The translations under genes were made by a program, and so were the position numbers. The notes below the pieces were generated by a model that ran no database searches, was not told the DNA's origin, and was given only the letters and a program-made list of their open reading frames with translations. Shown here piece after piece: positions 24,848 through 34,213 of a stretch of DNA of 54,493 bases. The stretch covers positions 1 through 54,493 of the forward strand of contig CALWNN010000057.1 of assembly GCA_944382845.1 (NCBI GenBank), read 5' to 3'. Source of the stretch: an uncultured Clostridia bacterium. GTDB taxonomy: Bacteria > Bacillota > Clostridia > Oscillospirales > Ruminococcaceae. Position 1 is the first letter of the stretch. Each line of letters opens with the position of its first letter.

Positions 24848-26584
24848 ATGAAAAATATGAAAAAACTTATGCTTGGAAATGAAGCTGTTGCAAGGGGACT
24901 TTATGAAAGCGGTTGCAGAGTCACTTCATCATACCCCGGAACTCCTTCAACTGAAATTACTGAATTTGCAGCAAAGTATGATGAAATCTATGCTGAATGG
25001 GCGCCAAATGAAAAGGTTGCTATGGAGGCTGCAATCGGCGCTTGTATCGGCGGAGCAAGAGCTTTTTGCGCTATGAAGCATGTGGGACTTAACGTTGCCG
25101 CTGACCCTCTTTATACAGTTGCTTACACGGGAGTAAACGCAGGACTTGTTATTGCCGTTGCAGACGACCCGGGAATGCATTCCTCTCAGAATGAACAGGA
25201 TTCACGCCATCATGCAATTGCATCAAAGGTACTTATGCTTGAACCTTCCGATTCATCTGAATGCAAGGAATTTACAAAAAAGGCGTATGAGCTTTCCGAA
25301 CAGTTTGACACGCCCGTAATTATCAGACTTTCAACAAGAGTTTCACATTCTCAGTCTGCTGTTGAGCTTTGTGATAGAATTGACAACGGAGTCAAGCCTT
25401 ATGAAAAGAACGCTCCTAAGTATGTTACACTTCCTGCAAATGCAAGGGCTCTTCATGTCAAGGTTGAGGAAAGGACAAGAAAACTTGTTGAGTATGGTGA
25501 AACCAGCGAGCTTAATAAAATAATCGACAACGGAAGCAAGACCGGCGTGATTACAAGCGGTATTTCATTCCAATACGCAATGGAAGCATTGGGGGACACC
25601 GTGAATTACTTAAAGCTCGGTATCGTAAACCCCATGCCTGAAAAGCTTATCAGGGACTTTGCGTCAAAGTGCGATAAAGTATATGTTATTGAAGAGCTTG
25701 ACGACATAATCGAAACACATTGCAAAAAGCTTGGATTAGAGGTTGTGGGAAAAGAAATTTTCGGCTTTGTGGGAGAGCTTTCTCAGGCTATCGTTTCAGA
25801 AAAAATACTCGGAAAGAAAAACGAAGTACAGACATTTTCCGAAAGTGTTCCCGTAAGACCTCCGGTTATGTGCGCAGGCTGCCCTCACAGAGGACTTTTC
25901 TACTGCCTTAAAAAGCTCGGCGTTATGGTTTCGGGAGACATCGGATGCTATACTCTCGGAGCGACTGCACCTTTAAGCGCAATGGATACGACTATCTGCA
26001 TGGGAGCTTCCATAAGCGGACTTCACGGATTCAACAAGGCAAGAGGAGCAGAGGCTGAAAAGAATTCTGTTGCCGTAATAGGTGATTCAACGTTTTTACA
26101 CAGCGGCGTTACCGGACTCATAAATATTGCCTATAACGCTACAAATTCAACCGTAATTATCCTTGATAACTCAATTACGGGCATGACCGGACACCAGCAG
26201 AATCCTGCATCCGGAATGAACCTTAAAGGCGACCCTGCGCTTGCAATAAACCTTGAAGAGCTTTGCAAAGCTTGCGGAATCAAGAGCGTTCGGGTTGCAG
26301 ACCCGTACAACATGGCTGAAACTGAAAAGATAATCAGGGAAGAACTTGCGAAGGAAGAACCGTCTGTTATTATTTCAAGACGTCCCTGCGCTCTCTTAAA
26401 GTATGTCAAGCATAAGCCGTCGCTTAAGGTTGACGAGGCTAAGTGCGTCGGATGTAAGCAGTGCCTGAAAATAGGCTGTCCTGCAATTTCAATACATAAC
26501 GGAAAGTGCGTTATAGACCATACCCAGTGCGTAGGCTGCGGAATCTGCAAGGAAATGTGCAAATTTGACGCAATTACAGACTGA
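24848..26584 (+). CDS. iorA: Indolepyruvate:ferredoxin oxidoreductase, alpha subunit
   Basis: 578 aa from ATG 24848 (GAAAGGA upstream). A TGC-TATAAT extended -10 at 24779-24784 is a likely promoter. The N-terminal pyruvate-ferredoxin oxidoreductase core domain (RGLYESGCRVTSSYPGTPSTEI, EWAPNEKVAMEAAIGA) is followed by the thiamine-diphosphate-binding half (CAGCPHRGLFYCLKKL, GDIGCYTLG, IGDSTFLHSGVTG with ILDNSITGMTGHQ). Two [4Fe-4S] motifs lie at the C-terminus (CVGCKQCLKIGCP and CVGCGICKEMC). With IorB it oxidatively decarboxylates aryl pyruvates from Trp, Phe and Tyr to aryl-acetyl-CoA, reducing ferredoxin. It heads an operon with iorB, an HD gene, paaK and an ACT gene. Confidence 0.95.
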   Translation: MKNMKKLMLGNEAVARGLYESGCRVTSSYPGTPSTEITEFAAKYDEIYAEWAPNEKVAMEAAIGACIGGARAFCAMKHVGLNVAADPLYTVAYTGVNAGLVIAVADDPGMHSSQNEQDSRHHAIASKVLMLEPSDSSECKEFTKKAYELSEQFDTPVIIRLSTRVSHSQSAVELCDRIDNGVKPYEKNAPKYVTLPANARALHVKVEERTRKLVEYGETSELNKIIDNGSKTGVITSGISFQYAMEALGDTVNYLKLGIVNPMPEKLIRDFASKCDKVYVIEELDDIIETHCKKLGLEVVGKEIFGFVGELSQAIVSEKILGKKNEVQTFSESVPVRPPVMCAGCPHRGLFYCLKKLGVMVSGDIGCYTLGATAPLSAMDTTICMGASISGLHGFNKARGAEAEKNSVAVIGDSTFLHSGVTGLINIAYNATNSTVIILDNSITGMTGHQQNPASGMNLKGDPALAINLEELCKACGIKSVRVADPYNMAETEKIIREELAKEEPSVIISRRPCALLKYVKHKPSLKVDEAKCVGCKQCLKIGCPAISIHNGKCVIDHTQCVGCGICKEMCKFDAITD

Positions 26585-26618
26585 TAGGTCCATCAAGTTA
26601 AACGGAGGTCATTAATAA

Positions 26619-27194
26619 ATGGAAACTAAATCAATTATGATAGTAGGCGTCGGAGGACAGGGTTCTCTACTTGCTTCACGTCTTATCGGAAATGTTCTTC
26701 TCTCTCAAGGCTTTGACGTTAAGGTATCGGAGGTCCACGGAATGAGCCAGAGAGGCGGTTCTGTAGTAACATATGTAAAATACGGCGACAGGGTAAATTC
26801 TCCCGTTATTGAGAAAGGCGAGGCTGATATTATTATCAGCTTTGAACAGCTTGAAGCTGCAAGATGGCTCCCGTTCCTCAAAAAGGGCGGACACCTTGTA
26901 ACATCTACTCAGCAGATAGACCCTATGCCTGTTATAACAGGCGCTGCGGTATACCCCGAAAACATTATTGAAAAATTAAAGGCTCAGGGAGTTGACGTTG
27001 TTGCGGCTGACGCCCTTACACTTGCGGAAGAAGCGGGAAATCCAAAGGCTTCAAATGTTGTGCTTATGGGAGTTGTTTCAACTAAAATGGGCTTTGACGA
27101 GGAAGTGTGGATAAAGGCCTTGGAGGAATGTGTTCCGCCTAAGTTTATTGAGCTTAACAAGAAGGCTTTTGCTCTTGGAAGAAACGCAGGCTGA
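26619..27194 (+). CDS. iorB: Indolepyruvate:ferredoxin oxidoreductase, beta subunit
   Basis: 191 aa, GGAGG before the ATG, 34 bp after iorA. The gamma-domain fold of 2-oxoacid:ferredoxin oxidoreductases: IMIVGVGGQGSLLASRLIGN, VSEVHGMSQRGGSVVTYVKYG, IISFEQLEAARWLPFLKKGG and ASNVVLMGVVSTK. It carries part of the coenzyme A-binding surface and completes the heterodimer with IorA. Confidence 0.95.
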   Translation: METKSIMIVGVGGQGSLLASRLIGNVLLSQGFDVKVSEVHGMSQRGGSVVTYVKYGDRVNSPVIEKGEADIIISFEQLEAARWLPFLKKGGHLVTSTQQIDPMPVITGAAVYPENIIEKLKAQGVDVVAADALTLAEEAGNPKASNVVLMGVVSTKMGFDEEVWIKALEECVPPKFIELNKKAFALGRNAG

Positions 27195-27233
27195 TAAATT
27201 TTCCATCAGCGATCGGTAAAAGGGAGTGAGATC

Positions 27234-27731
27234 ATGGACAATTTAAAAAATATAGTTCCGCTTATGATTCAATATTACAGTGGCGACCCAAGAAGAATAC
27301 ATCACTTTATGAAGGTGTACGCATTTGCAAGAGCGATTTGCGAGGAAGAGGGTATCACGGGCAGAATGGCTGATATAATTGAGGTTTCCGCCCTTGTGCA
27401 TGATATCGGGATAAAAATATCTGAGGAAAAGTATAATTCCTCAAGCGGAAAATACCAGGAGCTTGAAGGTCCCCAGATCTCGGATATGCTTCTTCTTAAT
27501 GTGGGCTATGACAGGGATCTTGTTTCAAGAGTGCATTACCTTGTGGCTCATCATCATACATATGACGATATTGACGCAATAGATTATCAGATACTTGTGG
27601 AAGCGGACTTTCTTGTAAACGCTTATGACGACAAGCTTGATAAGGAATCTATCAAGATCGTCAGGGAGCGTATTTTCAAAACCGAATCTGGAAGAAAATA
27701 TCTTACAGATATGTTTAATATCAAAGACTGA
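27234..27731 (+). CDS. HD-domain phosphohydrolase
   Basis: 165 aa, GGGAGTGAG upstream. HD-superfamily metal motifs: RRIHHFMKVYAFARAI (first His), ALVHDIGIKISE (HD doublet, about residue 60), and YLVAHHHTYDDIDAIDYQILVEADFLVN (downstream His and Asp). This is the small YedJ/YpgQ-like group, whose substrates include nucleotides. It is inserted between iorB and paaK in the aryl-acid operon. A link to aryl-CoA metabolism is not obvious; it may hydrolyse a nucleotide by-product or be a passenger. Confidence 0.8.
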   Translation: MDNLKNIVPLMIQYYSGDPRRIHHFMKVYAFARAICEEEGITGRMADIIEVSALVHDIGIKISEEKYNSSSGKYQELEGPQISDMLLLNVGYDRDLVSRVHYLVAHHHTYDDIDAIDYQILVEADFLVNAYDDKLDKESIKIVRERIFKTESGRKYLTDMFNIKD

Positions 27732-27770
27732 CTGCCTTTCAGGTCAGAATATAAGACGGAGGTTTTTTAA

Positions 27771-29078
27771 GTGGGCAGATACTGGAATGAAAAAATCGAA
27801 TGTATGTCCCGTGAGGACATGAAAAAGCTTCAGGACGAGCGTCTTGTGGCTCAGGTCAGGCATGTTTACGATAATGTAGCTTATTATCGTAAGATGATGG
27901 ACGAAAAGGGAGTAAAGCCGGAGGATATCAGGGGAACCGAGGATCTTCATAAGCTTCCGTTTCTGACAAAGGCCGACCTTCGAGAGGCTTATCCTTATGG
28001 ACTTCTTGCAAAACCCCTTTCGGATTGCGTGAGAATCCAGTCAACAAGCGGAACGACAGGTAAGAGAGTTGTTGCGTTTTACACTCAGCACGACATCGAC
28101 CTCTGGGAGGACTGCTGCGCAAGAGCTATAGTTGCTGCAGGCGGAACCAGGGACGATGTGTGTCAGGTATGTTACGGGTATGGACTTTTTACAGGCGGTC
28201 CCGGACTTAACGGAGGCTCTCATAAGGTAGGATGTCTTACCCTTCCTATGAGCTCGGGAAACACAGAAAGACAGATACAGTTTATGATGGATCTTCAGTC
28301 GACTATCCTTTGCTGTACACCTTCTTATGCGGCTTATATCGGCGAAACTCTCCATGATATGGGCTATGGACCTGATGATATCAAGCTTAAAGCAGGAATT
28401 TTCGGCGCTGAACCATGGACTGAGGAAATGCGCCGTGAGATTGAAAAGCTTTTGGGAATAAAGGCTTACGATATTTACGGACTTACTGAAATAAGCGGTC
28501 CCGGCGTATCCTTTGAATGTGAAGAACAGACAGGTATGCACATTAACGAGGACCACTTTATCGCTGAAATTATCGATCCTGATACAGGAGAAGTCCTCCC
28601 TGAAGGTTCAAAGGGCGAACTTGTTTTCACAAGCATAACTAAGGAAGCCTTCCCGCTTTTAAGATATAGGACAAGAGATATCTGCGTCCTGACAAGAGAA
28701 AAATGTTCATGCGGAAGAACTCTGGTGAAAATGAGCAAACCGATGGGAAGAACCGACGATATGCTTATTATCAGAGGAGTAAACGTGTTCCCGTCGCAGA
28801 TAGAATCGGTTCTTCTTAAAATGAGTAACGCAACGCCTAACTATCAGATAGTTGTTGACAGATTAAATAACTCGGATACCTTTGAAATAATGGTAGAGCT
28901 TAACGATGATATGCTTTCCGATACGGTCAAGAGCATCGAGGAGCTTGAAAGAAAGATAAGCTCGGATATACATTCTATTCTTGGCATAAAGGCAAAAATT
29001 ACACTTGTTGAGCCTAAGAGTATCCCACGTTCGGAAGGAAAGGCAGTAAGAGTTGTTGACAAGAGAAAGCTTGTCTGA
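27771..29078 (+). CDS. paaK: Phenylacetate--CoA ligase
   Basis: 435 aa, GTG start with GGAGG eight bases upstream. ANL-superfamily adenylating enzyme: WEDCCARAIVAAGG, IQSTSGTTGKRVVAFYT (P-loop A3), GIFGAEPWTEEMR, KAYDIYGLTEISGPGVSFECE (A5), LRYRTRDICVL (A7/A8 hinge) and RTDDMLIIRGVNVFPSQIESVLL. The C-terminal AMP-binding_C_2 domain ends in RSEGKAVRVVDKRKL. It interconverts aryl acetates and aryl-acetyl-CoA with ATP. Next to iorAB it could run towards free acid and ATP, conserving energy from aromatic amino acid fermentation, or towards CoA activation for reductive amino acid synthesis. Confidence 0.93.
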   Translation: MGRYWNEKIECMSREDMKKLQDERLVAQVRHVYDNVAYYRKMMDEKGVKPEDIRGTEDLHKLPFLTKADLREAYPYGLLAKPLSDCVRIQSTSGTTGKRVVAFYTQHDIDLWEDCCARAIVAAGGTRDDVCQVCYGYGLFTGGPGLNGGSHKVGCLTLPMSSGNTERQIQFMMDLQSTILCCTPSYAAYIGETLHDMGYGPDDIKLKAGIFGAEPWTEEMRREIEKLLGIKAYDIYGLTEISGPGVSFECEEQTGMHINEDHFIAEIIDPDTGEVLPEGSKGELVFTSITKEAFPLLRYRTRDICVLTREKCSCGRTLVKMSKPMGRTDDMLIIRGVNVFPSQIESVLLKMSNATPNYQIVVDRLNNSDTFEIMVELNDDMLSDTVKSIEELERKISSDIHSILGIKAKITLVEPKSIPRSEGKAVRVVDKRKLV

Positions 29079-29104
29079 TACGAGAGTATAAAGGAGGTTT
29101 TACT

Positions 29105-29536
29105 ATGACGATCAAGCAGTTATCAATTTTTGTTGAAAACAGACCGGGCAGACTTTCTGCCATAACAAGACTTTTAGGAAATAACGATATCGATATCCGT
29201 GCTATGAGTATTGCTGATACAAAGGATTTCGGGATCTTAAGACTTATTGTAAATCACCCTGACAAGGCTCTTAAGGTGCTTAAAGAAAATAATTTTTCAG
29301 TTACAATAACAAATGTTATCGCAATAGGCATAGAGGACGCTCCCGGCGGACTTGCAGGAGCCATGGAAACACTTTACGAAAACAATGTAAGCGTTGAATA
29401 TATGTATGCGTTTATTTCAAAGACTGAAAATATCGCATATGTTATTTTCAGAGTTGAGAATAACGAAAATGCGGCTGAGGCTCTTAGAGAAGCAGGCTAT
29501 AAGATACTTACAGCAGATGAGATATATGATATGTAA
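29105..29536 (+). CDS. Tandem ACT-domain protein
   Basis: 143 aa, AAAGGAGG before ATG. Two ACT domains: residues 1-68 (IKQLSIFVENRPGRLSAITRLLG) and 69-143 (VIAIGIEDAPGGLAGAMETLYE). ACT pairs bind amino acids at their interface. It is the last gene of the iorAB-paaK operon, where this small ACT protein is commonly found, so sensing of aromatic amino acids and control of the ligase or oxidoreductase is plausible but unproven. Confidence 0.9.
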   Translation: MTIKQLSIFVENRPGRLSAITRLLGNNDIDIRAMSIADTKDFGILRLIVNHPDKALKVLKENNFSVTITNVIAIGIEDAPGGLAGAMETLYENNVSVEYMYAFISKTENIAYVIFRVENNENAAEALREAGYKILTADEIYDM

Positions 29537-29599
29537 ACTCTTAGATATGTAAAATCTGAGTGCGGCAAATGAAAATTTTTTCATAACGATAAAAAACAC

Positions 29600-29847
<248 letters not shown>

Positions 29848-29874
29848 TACTCTTAACGGTACATAGCAAAAAAT

Positions 29875-29907
29875 ATCCTTTCCCGCTTTATGGGAAAGGA
29901 TTTTTTG
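29875..29907 (+). terminator. Terminator of the ferredoxin gene
   Basis: ATCCTTTCCC/GGGAAAGGAT with a 7-nt loop and T6; it lies just before the convergent tspO stop. Confidence 0.85.
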
Positions 29908-29920
29908 TTTCACCTTAAAG

Positions 29921-30391
29921 TCAGTTCAGGATAGCAATCCCAATGTTAAGATAACCTGCGAAAATCACCCACAGAATGTAGGGTATCTGAAGAACAGCCG
30001 CCCACTTTGATATCCTGCCGAAAAAGTATGTCATCAATATAATCAAAAACAACAAAAACAAAAGCCATACAAATGAAGCCTTGTAAAGGGCAAGCTTGAA
30101 AAAAAGTATGCTCCAGAAAAAGTTTGCCGCAAGCTGAATAAAATAAGAACCAATGGCAAGAGGCTTTAAGCTTGCGTTTCTCGGGGCTGAAACAGCAAGT
30201 CCTGCGCCCGCTCCCATTAAAATGTAGAGGATAGTCCACACTATGGGAAAAACCCAACCGGGAGGAGAAAGAGGAGGTTTGTTAAGTGAATAATAAGCGT
30301 CATTTGCACTGCGGATAATGATTGAAGCAATGCCTCCTATTCCAAGAGAAACAAGTGCGAATATTATCTGATACTGCCAGCATTTTTTCAT
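29921..30391 (-). CDS. tspO: TspO/MBR family protein
   Basis: 156 aa, with AAAGGAACAATCTT before the ATG on the minus strand. Five predicted transmembrane helices and the family signature LNKPPLSPPGWVFPIVWTILYILMG (residues about 36-60). It also has the second-helix Ala-rich region, FYFIQLAANFFWS-like motif (read as SYFIQLAANFFWSILFF) and a final WVIFAGYLNIGIAILN segment. Bacterial TspO proteins bind porphyrins and related tetrapyrroles and act in stress signalling in the membrane. It is a single gene, convergent with the ferredoxin gene. Confidence 0.93.
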   Translation of the reverse strand: MKKCWQYQIIFALVSLGIGGIASIIIRSANDAYYSLNKPPLSPPGWVFPIVWTILYILMGAGAGLAVSAPRNASLKPLAIGSYFIQLAANFFWSILFFKLALYKASFVWLLFLLFLIILMTYFFGRISKWAAVLQIPYILWVIFAGYLNIGIAILN

Positions 30392-30540
30392 AAGATTGTT
30401 CCTTTCAAAAATAAATGTCCGAAATTATTATATGCTTTTAAAAAAGAAATTATTTATTTTGCAATACTTCTTTACAGGGAAAGAAAGATGTGTTAAAATA
30501 AAAAGGTGATTTTAATTGAAAAATGAAAGGACTATGATAA

Positions 30541-32157
30541 ATGATCCAGGTTTCAAATGTCAGCCTGCAGTTTGGCGGAACAACTCTTTTCAAGGACGTT
30601 GATCTTAAATTTTCACAGGGAAACTGCTATGGGATAATCGGCGCAAACGGCGCGGGAAAATCAACTTTTTTAAAGATACTCTGCAAAGAGCTTGAACCTA
30701 CAACGGGCGAGGTTGTTATCCCAAAACAAACAAGACTTTCTGTTTTAAAACAGGATCACTTTGCTTATGACAGCTTTACTGTGCTGGATACGATAATTCA
30801 GGGTAATATGCGCCTTTATGAGATTATGAAGGAAAAGGACGAGCTTTATGCCAAGGAGGATTTCTCCGACGAGGACGGAGCAAGAGCGGCTGAGCTTGAA
30901 GGGGAATTTTCAGAACTTAACGGCTGGGAGGCTGAGAGCGACGCCTCCAAACTCATTCAGGGTCTCGGACTTTCTGAAAGCCTTCTTTATGAGCAGATGT
31001 CTGGCCTTTCGGGAAATGAGAAGGTAAAGGTGCTTCTTGCCCAGGCTCTTTTCGGAAACCCGGATATAATACTTCTTGACGAGCCTACGAATCACCTTGA
31101 TATTGACGCTATAAGATGGCTTGAGGATTTTCTTTCTGAATATTTCGGAACGGTAATTGTTGTTTCTCATGACAGACATTTTTTAAATAACGTCTGCACT
31201 CATATTGTTGATATCGATTATACAAAGATAAAAATGTACGTAGGAAACTACGAATTCTGGTACGAATCCTCTCAGCTTATGCAGAGAATGATAAAGCAAC
31301 AGAACAAAAAGGCTGAAGAAAAGATTAAAGAGCTTCAGGAATTTATTGCAAGGTTTTCCGCAAACAAATCAAAATCCAAGCAGGCAACTTCAAGACGAAA
31401 GCTTCTTGAGAAAATAACTCCCGAGGAAATGCCTGCCTCGTCAAGAAAATACCCATATATCGGCTTTACAATGGACAGAGAGCCGGGAAAGGATATTCTT
31501 AAGGTTGAGTCACTTTCAAAAACGGTTGACGGACAGAAGCTTTTAAACAACGTTACTTTTACTCTTTCAAGAACAGATAAGGTGGCGGTTATCGGTCAGT
31601 CTGAGCAGGCGATAACCATGCTTTTTAAAATTCTTATGGAAGAGGAAACTCCCGACAGCGGCAGCTTTAAATGGGGATCTACGACCTCACGCTCATATTT
31701 TCCAAAGGACAACAGCGAATTCTTCAACGGCTGCGAAATGTCAATTGTAGACTGGATAAGACAGTATTCAACCACTGAGGATACCGACACGTTTTTAAGG
31801 GGCTTTTTAGGTAAGATGCTCTTTTCGGGAGACGATATCTATAAGCCCGTAAACGTCCTTTCCGGAGGAGAAAAGGTAAGATGTATGTTTTCAAGAATGA
31901 TGCTTTTCGGCTCAAACGTACTTCTTCTTGACAGCCCCACTAACCACCTTGACCTTGAATCGATCACTGCTGTAAATAACGGACTTTCAGACTTTAAGGG
32001 AGTTGTTATATTTACTACTCATGACCACGAAATAATGCAGACCGTTGCAAACAGGATAATTGAAATAACCGATGATGGCTGTATCGACCGTCAGGGAACT
32101 TATGAAGAATATCTCGAATTCAGAAAGGAAAAGGGCATGAAGGCTCTTGCAGATTAA
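30541..32157 (+). CDS. ABC-F family ATPase with a degenerate second nucleotide site
   Basis: 538 aa, AAAGGA before ATG. Two ABC domains in one chain without membrane segments, joined by a charged helical linker (about 235-310), the ABC-F arrangement acting at the ribosome E site. Domain 1 is canonical: GANGAGKST, LSGNEK, LLDEPTNHLD. Domain 2 has a Walker A of IGQSEQAITML, lacking the GKT/S lysine-threonine, and LLLDSPTNHLDLES, in which the catalytic Glu is Ser, while LSGGEKVRC is intact. Some YbiT-like ABC-F groups carry DQP or DSP here, so this may be a family trait. Probably a translation factor rather than a drug-resistance gene. Confidence 0.9.
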   Translation: MIQVSNVSLQFGGTTLFKDVDLKFSQGNCYGIIGANGAGKSTFLKILCKELEPTTGEVVIPKQTRLSVLKQDHFAYDSFTVLDTIIQGNMRLYEIMKEKDELYAKEDFSDEDGARAAELEGEFSELNGWEAESDASKLIQGLGLSESLLYEQMSGLSGNEKVKVLLAQALFGNPDIILLDEPTNHLDIDAIRWLEDFLSEYFGTVIVVSHDRHFLNNVCTHIVDIDYTKIKMYVGNYEFWYESSQLMQRMIKQQNKKAEEKIKELQEFIARFSANKSKSKQATSRRKLLEKITPEEMPASSRKYPYIGFTMDREPGKDILKVESLSKTVDGQKLLNNVTFTLSRTDKVAVIGQSEQAITMLFKILMEEETPDSGSFKWGSTTSRSYFPKDNSEFFNGCEMSIVDWIRQYSTTEDTDTFLRGFLGKMLFSGDDIYKPVNVLSGGEKVRCMFSRMMLFGSNVLLLDSPTNHLDLESITAVNNGLSDFKGVVIFTTHDHEIMQTVANRIIEITDDGCIDRQGTYEEYLEFRKEKGMKALAD

Positions 32158-32180
32158 AGACTAAATGGGAGGAATGAATT

Positions 32181-33686
32181 ATGTTTAAACCGGCAGCAGT
32201 TTTTTCAGACAATATGGTCCTTCAGAGAGAAAAATATATTCGCGTTTTCGGAGAAGGGGACGAGGGAAGGGTTGAAGTCCGCTTTAACGGAGCTTGTGTA
32301 AGCTGTGAAATTTCCGACGGCAGGTGGGAGGTTGTGCTTCCCGAAATGAAAGCCGCAGATGGTCTTGAAATGACAATCAGAAACAAGGATAAGGAATATG
32401 TTTTTAAAAATATTGCAATAGGCGAGGTGTGGCTTGCGGGCGGTCAGTCAAATATGGAGCTTGAACTTCAGAACGCTCTTAACGGAAAGGAATATCTTTC
32501 AAAGCTTACTTCTGATATGCCTGTGAGATTTTATTATACGAACAAGGCAAAAACTGTTGAGAATGCAAGGGAAATGGAAATGCACGCAGGATGGGGACTT
32601 TGCGACAAGGAAGGCTCAAAGGCGTGGAGCGCGGTAGGATACCACTTTGCTGCAAAGCTTGCAAAGGAGCTTGGAGTTATTGTGGGAGTTATCGGCTGTA
32701 ATTGGGGCGGCACGTCTGCAAGCGCATGGGTAAGCCGCCATACTCTTGAAACGGATAAAGACCTTAACAGCTACCTTGAGGAGTATGCTGAAAAAACCGC
32801 AGGAAAAACTGATGAAGAGCTTATCGCAGCATACAAGGAATACGAGCTTGAGGAAATAAGATTTAACGAGGGACAAGCTAAGCTTTACGCTGAAAATCCG
32901 GATATAACATGGGACGAGGTACAGCAGAAATTAGGAGTTTGTCAGTGGCCGGGACCTATGGCTCCTAACAATCCTTTCAGACCCTGCGGGCTGTACGAAA
33001 CAATGGTGATGAGAGTTGCCCCATATACATTGAGAGGATTTTTATACTATCAGGGAGAGTCCGACGATCATAAACCCCAGATGTATTATAAGCTTCTTAC
33101 AAGACTTATCGATCGCTGGAGAACAGACTGGAAAGACGATACTCTGCCCTTTGAGATAGTTCAGCTTCCAATGTTCAAATACAAAAACGATCCTGATTAT
33201 AAGCACTGGTGCAGGATAAGAGAAGCTCAGATGAAGGCTTACAGAACAATTAAAAACACCGGTATCGCCGTAGTTTCCGATTGTGGCGAGTTTGACAATA
33301 TCCATCCTGTGGACAAAAAGCCTGTAGGAGAAAGACTTGCGCTTCAGGCAATGAAAAATGTTTACGGAATTGACTGCGAGGCTTTCGGACCTGTTTTTAA
33401 AGACGTTTATTTTTCTGAACATAAAGCAGAGATATCATTTTTCCATGCAAAACAGGGATTTGAAATCAGGGGAGAAGTCATTACAGGTTTTGAAGCGGCA
33501 GGACGTGACAAGGTGTTTGAAGAGGTAAAGGCGGAAATATGCGGCGACAGAATCATTCTTGAAACAAAATGCAAAGAGCCACTTTATGTCAGATACGACT
33601 GGTACAACTGGATAGAGCCTTCAGTTTTCGGCGCAGAGTCAAAAATCCCCCTTGCGCCATTCAGAAGTTCGGCAGAGGACGAATGA
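32181..33686 (+). CDS. Sialate O-acetylesterase-like SGNH esterase
   Basis: 501 aa, GGGAGGAATG before ATG. The N-terminal beta domain (1-90) precedes the SGNH hydrolase core: catalytic Ser in AGGQSNMELEL (about residue 94), GCNWGGTSASAW, FLYYQGESDDHKP, and the Asp/His pair in FDNIHPVDKKPVGERLALQA (about 375). No signal peptide is visible, so it is a cytosolic enzyme removing O-acetyl groups from sialic acids or plant-cell-wall sugars imported by the cell. The C-terminal 90 aa form a beta-sandwich ending in LYVRYDWYNWIEPSVFG. It may share transcription with the ABC-F gene 24 bp upstream. Confidence 0.9.
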   Translation: MFKPAAVFSDNMVLQREKYIRVFGEGDEGRVEVRFNGACVSCEISDGRWEVVLPEMKAADGLEMTIRNKDKEYVFKNIAIGEVWLAGGQSNMELELQNALNGKEYLSKLTSDMPVRFYYTNKAKTVENAREMEMHAGWGLCDKEGSKAWSAVGYHFAAKLAKELGVIVGVIGCNWGGTSASAWVSRHTLETDKDLNSYLEEYAEKTAGKTDEELIAAYKEYELEEIRFNEGQAKLYAENPDITWDEVQQKLGVCQWPGPMAPNNPFRPCGLYETMVMRVAPYTLRGFLYYQGESDDHKPQMYYKLLTRLIDRWRTDWKDDTLPFEIVQLPMFKYKNDPDYKHWCRIREAQMKAYRTIKNTGIAVVSDCGEFDNIHPVDKKPVGERLALQAMKNVYGIDCEAFGPVFKDVYFSEHKAEISFFHAKQGFEIRGEVITGFEAAGRDKVFEEVKAEICGDRIILETKCKEPLYVRYDWYNWIEPSVFGAESKIPLAPFRSSAEDE

Positions 33687-33701
33687 CAAAAGGAGAAAGC
33701 C

Positions 33702-34160
33702 ATGCACGGAGAAAAAGCTAAAGCTAACTTTTTACAGGGCTATAATTGTTCTCAGGCGATAGTTGCCGCTTTTGCCGATGAGATAGATATTCCTTTTGAA
33801 ATGCTTATGACCCTTGTTTCACCTCTTGGAGGAGGACTTGGAAGGTTAAGGGAAGTGTGCGGAACTGTTACAGGGGCGGCAATCGTTCTGGGCGCAAAGT
33901 ACGGTTACAGCCGGCCTAAGGACTTTGATGGAAAAAAGACTTTATATAAATACGTTCAGGAATTTGCAAGGAGATTCAAAGAGATAAACGGTTCATATAT
34001 CTGTCGCGAGCTTCTTGCGGGAGTTGGAGCGTCGACAGGGGGCGAACCTGAAAAAAGGACAGAGGAATACTATAAAAAGCGCCCCTGTCCCGAACTTTGC
34101 AAAATTTCCGCTGAAATTCTGGACGATCTTATTGACGACATTGAACATGGAAAAGTCTGA
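33702..34160 (+). CDS. C_GCAxxG_C_C family protein
   Basis: 152 aa, AAAGGAGAAAGCC before ATG, 15 bp after the esterase. Family pattern visible: GYNCSQAIVAAFADE, then GGGLGRLREVCGTVTGAAIVLGAKYG, later YICRELL and CPELCKISAEIL, supplying conserved cysteines (Cys17, Cys52 and a C-terminal pair). The middle Cys of the GCAxxG motif is not present in canonical form (EVCGTVTGA). Members are suspected redox or metal proteins; function is unknown. Confidence 0.85.
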   Translation: MHGEKAKANFLQGYNCSQAIVAAFADEIDIPFEMLMTLVSPLGGGLGRLREVCGTVTGAAIVLGAKYGYSRPKDFDGKKTLYKYVQEFARRFKEINGSYICRELLAGVGASTGGEPEKRTEEYYKKRPCPELCKISAEILDDLIDDIEHGKV

Positions 34161-34213
34161 ATAATCGGGAACATTCCGTTTATGCTAATAAAAAGCGTGA
34201 CGGAGGGTTTTCC

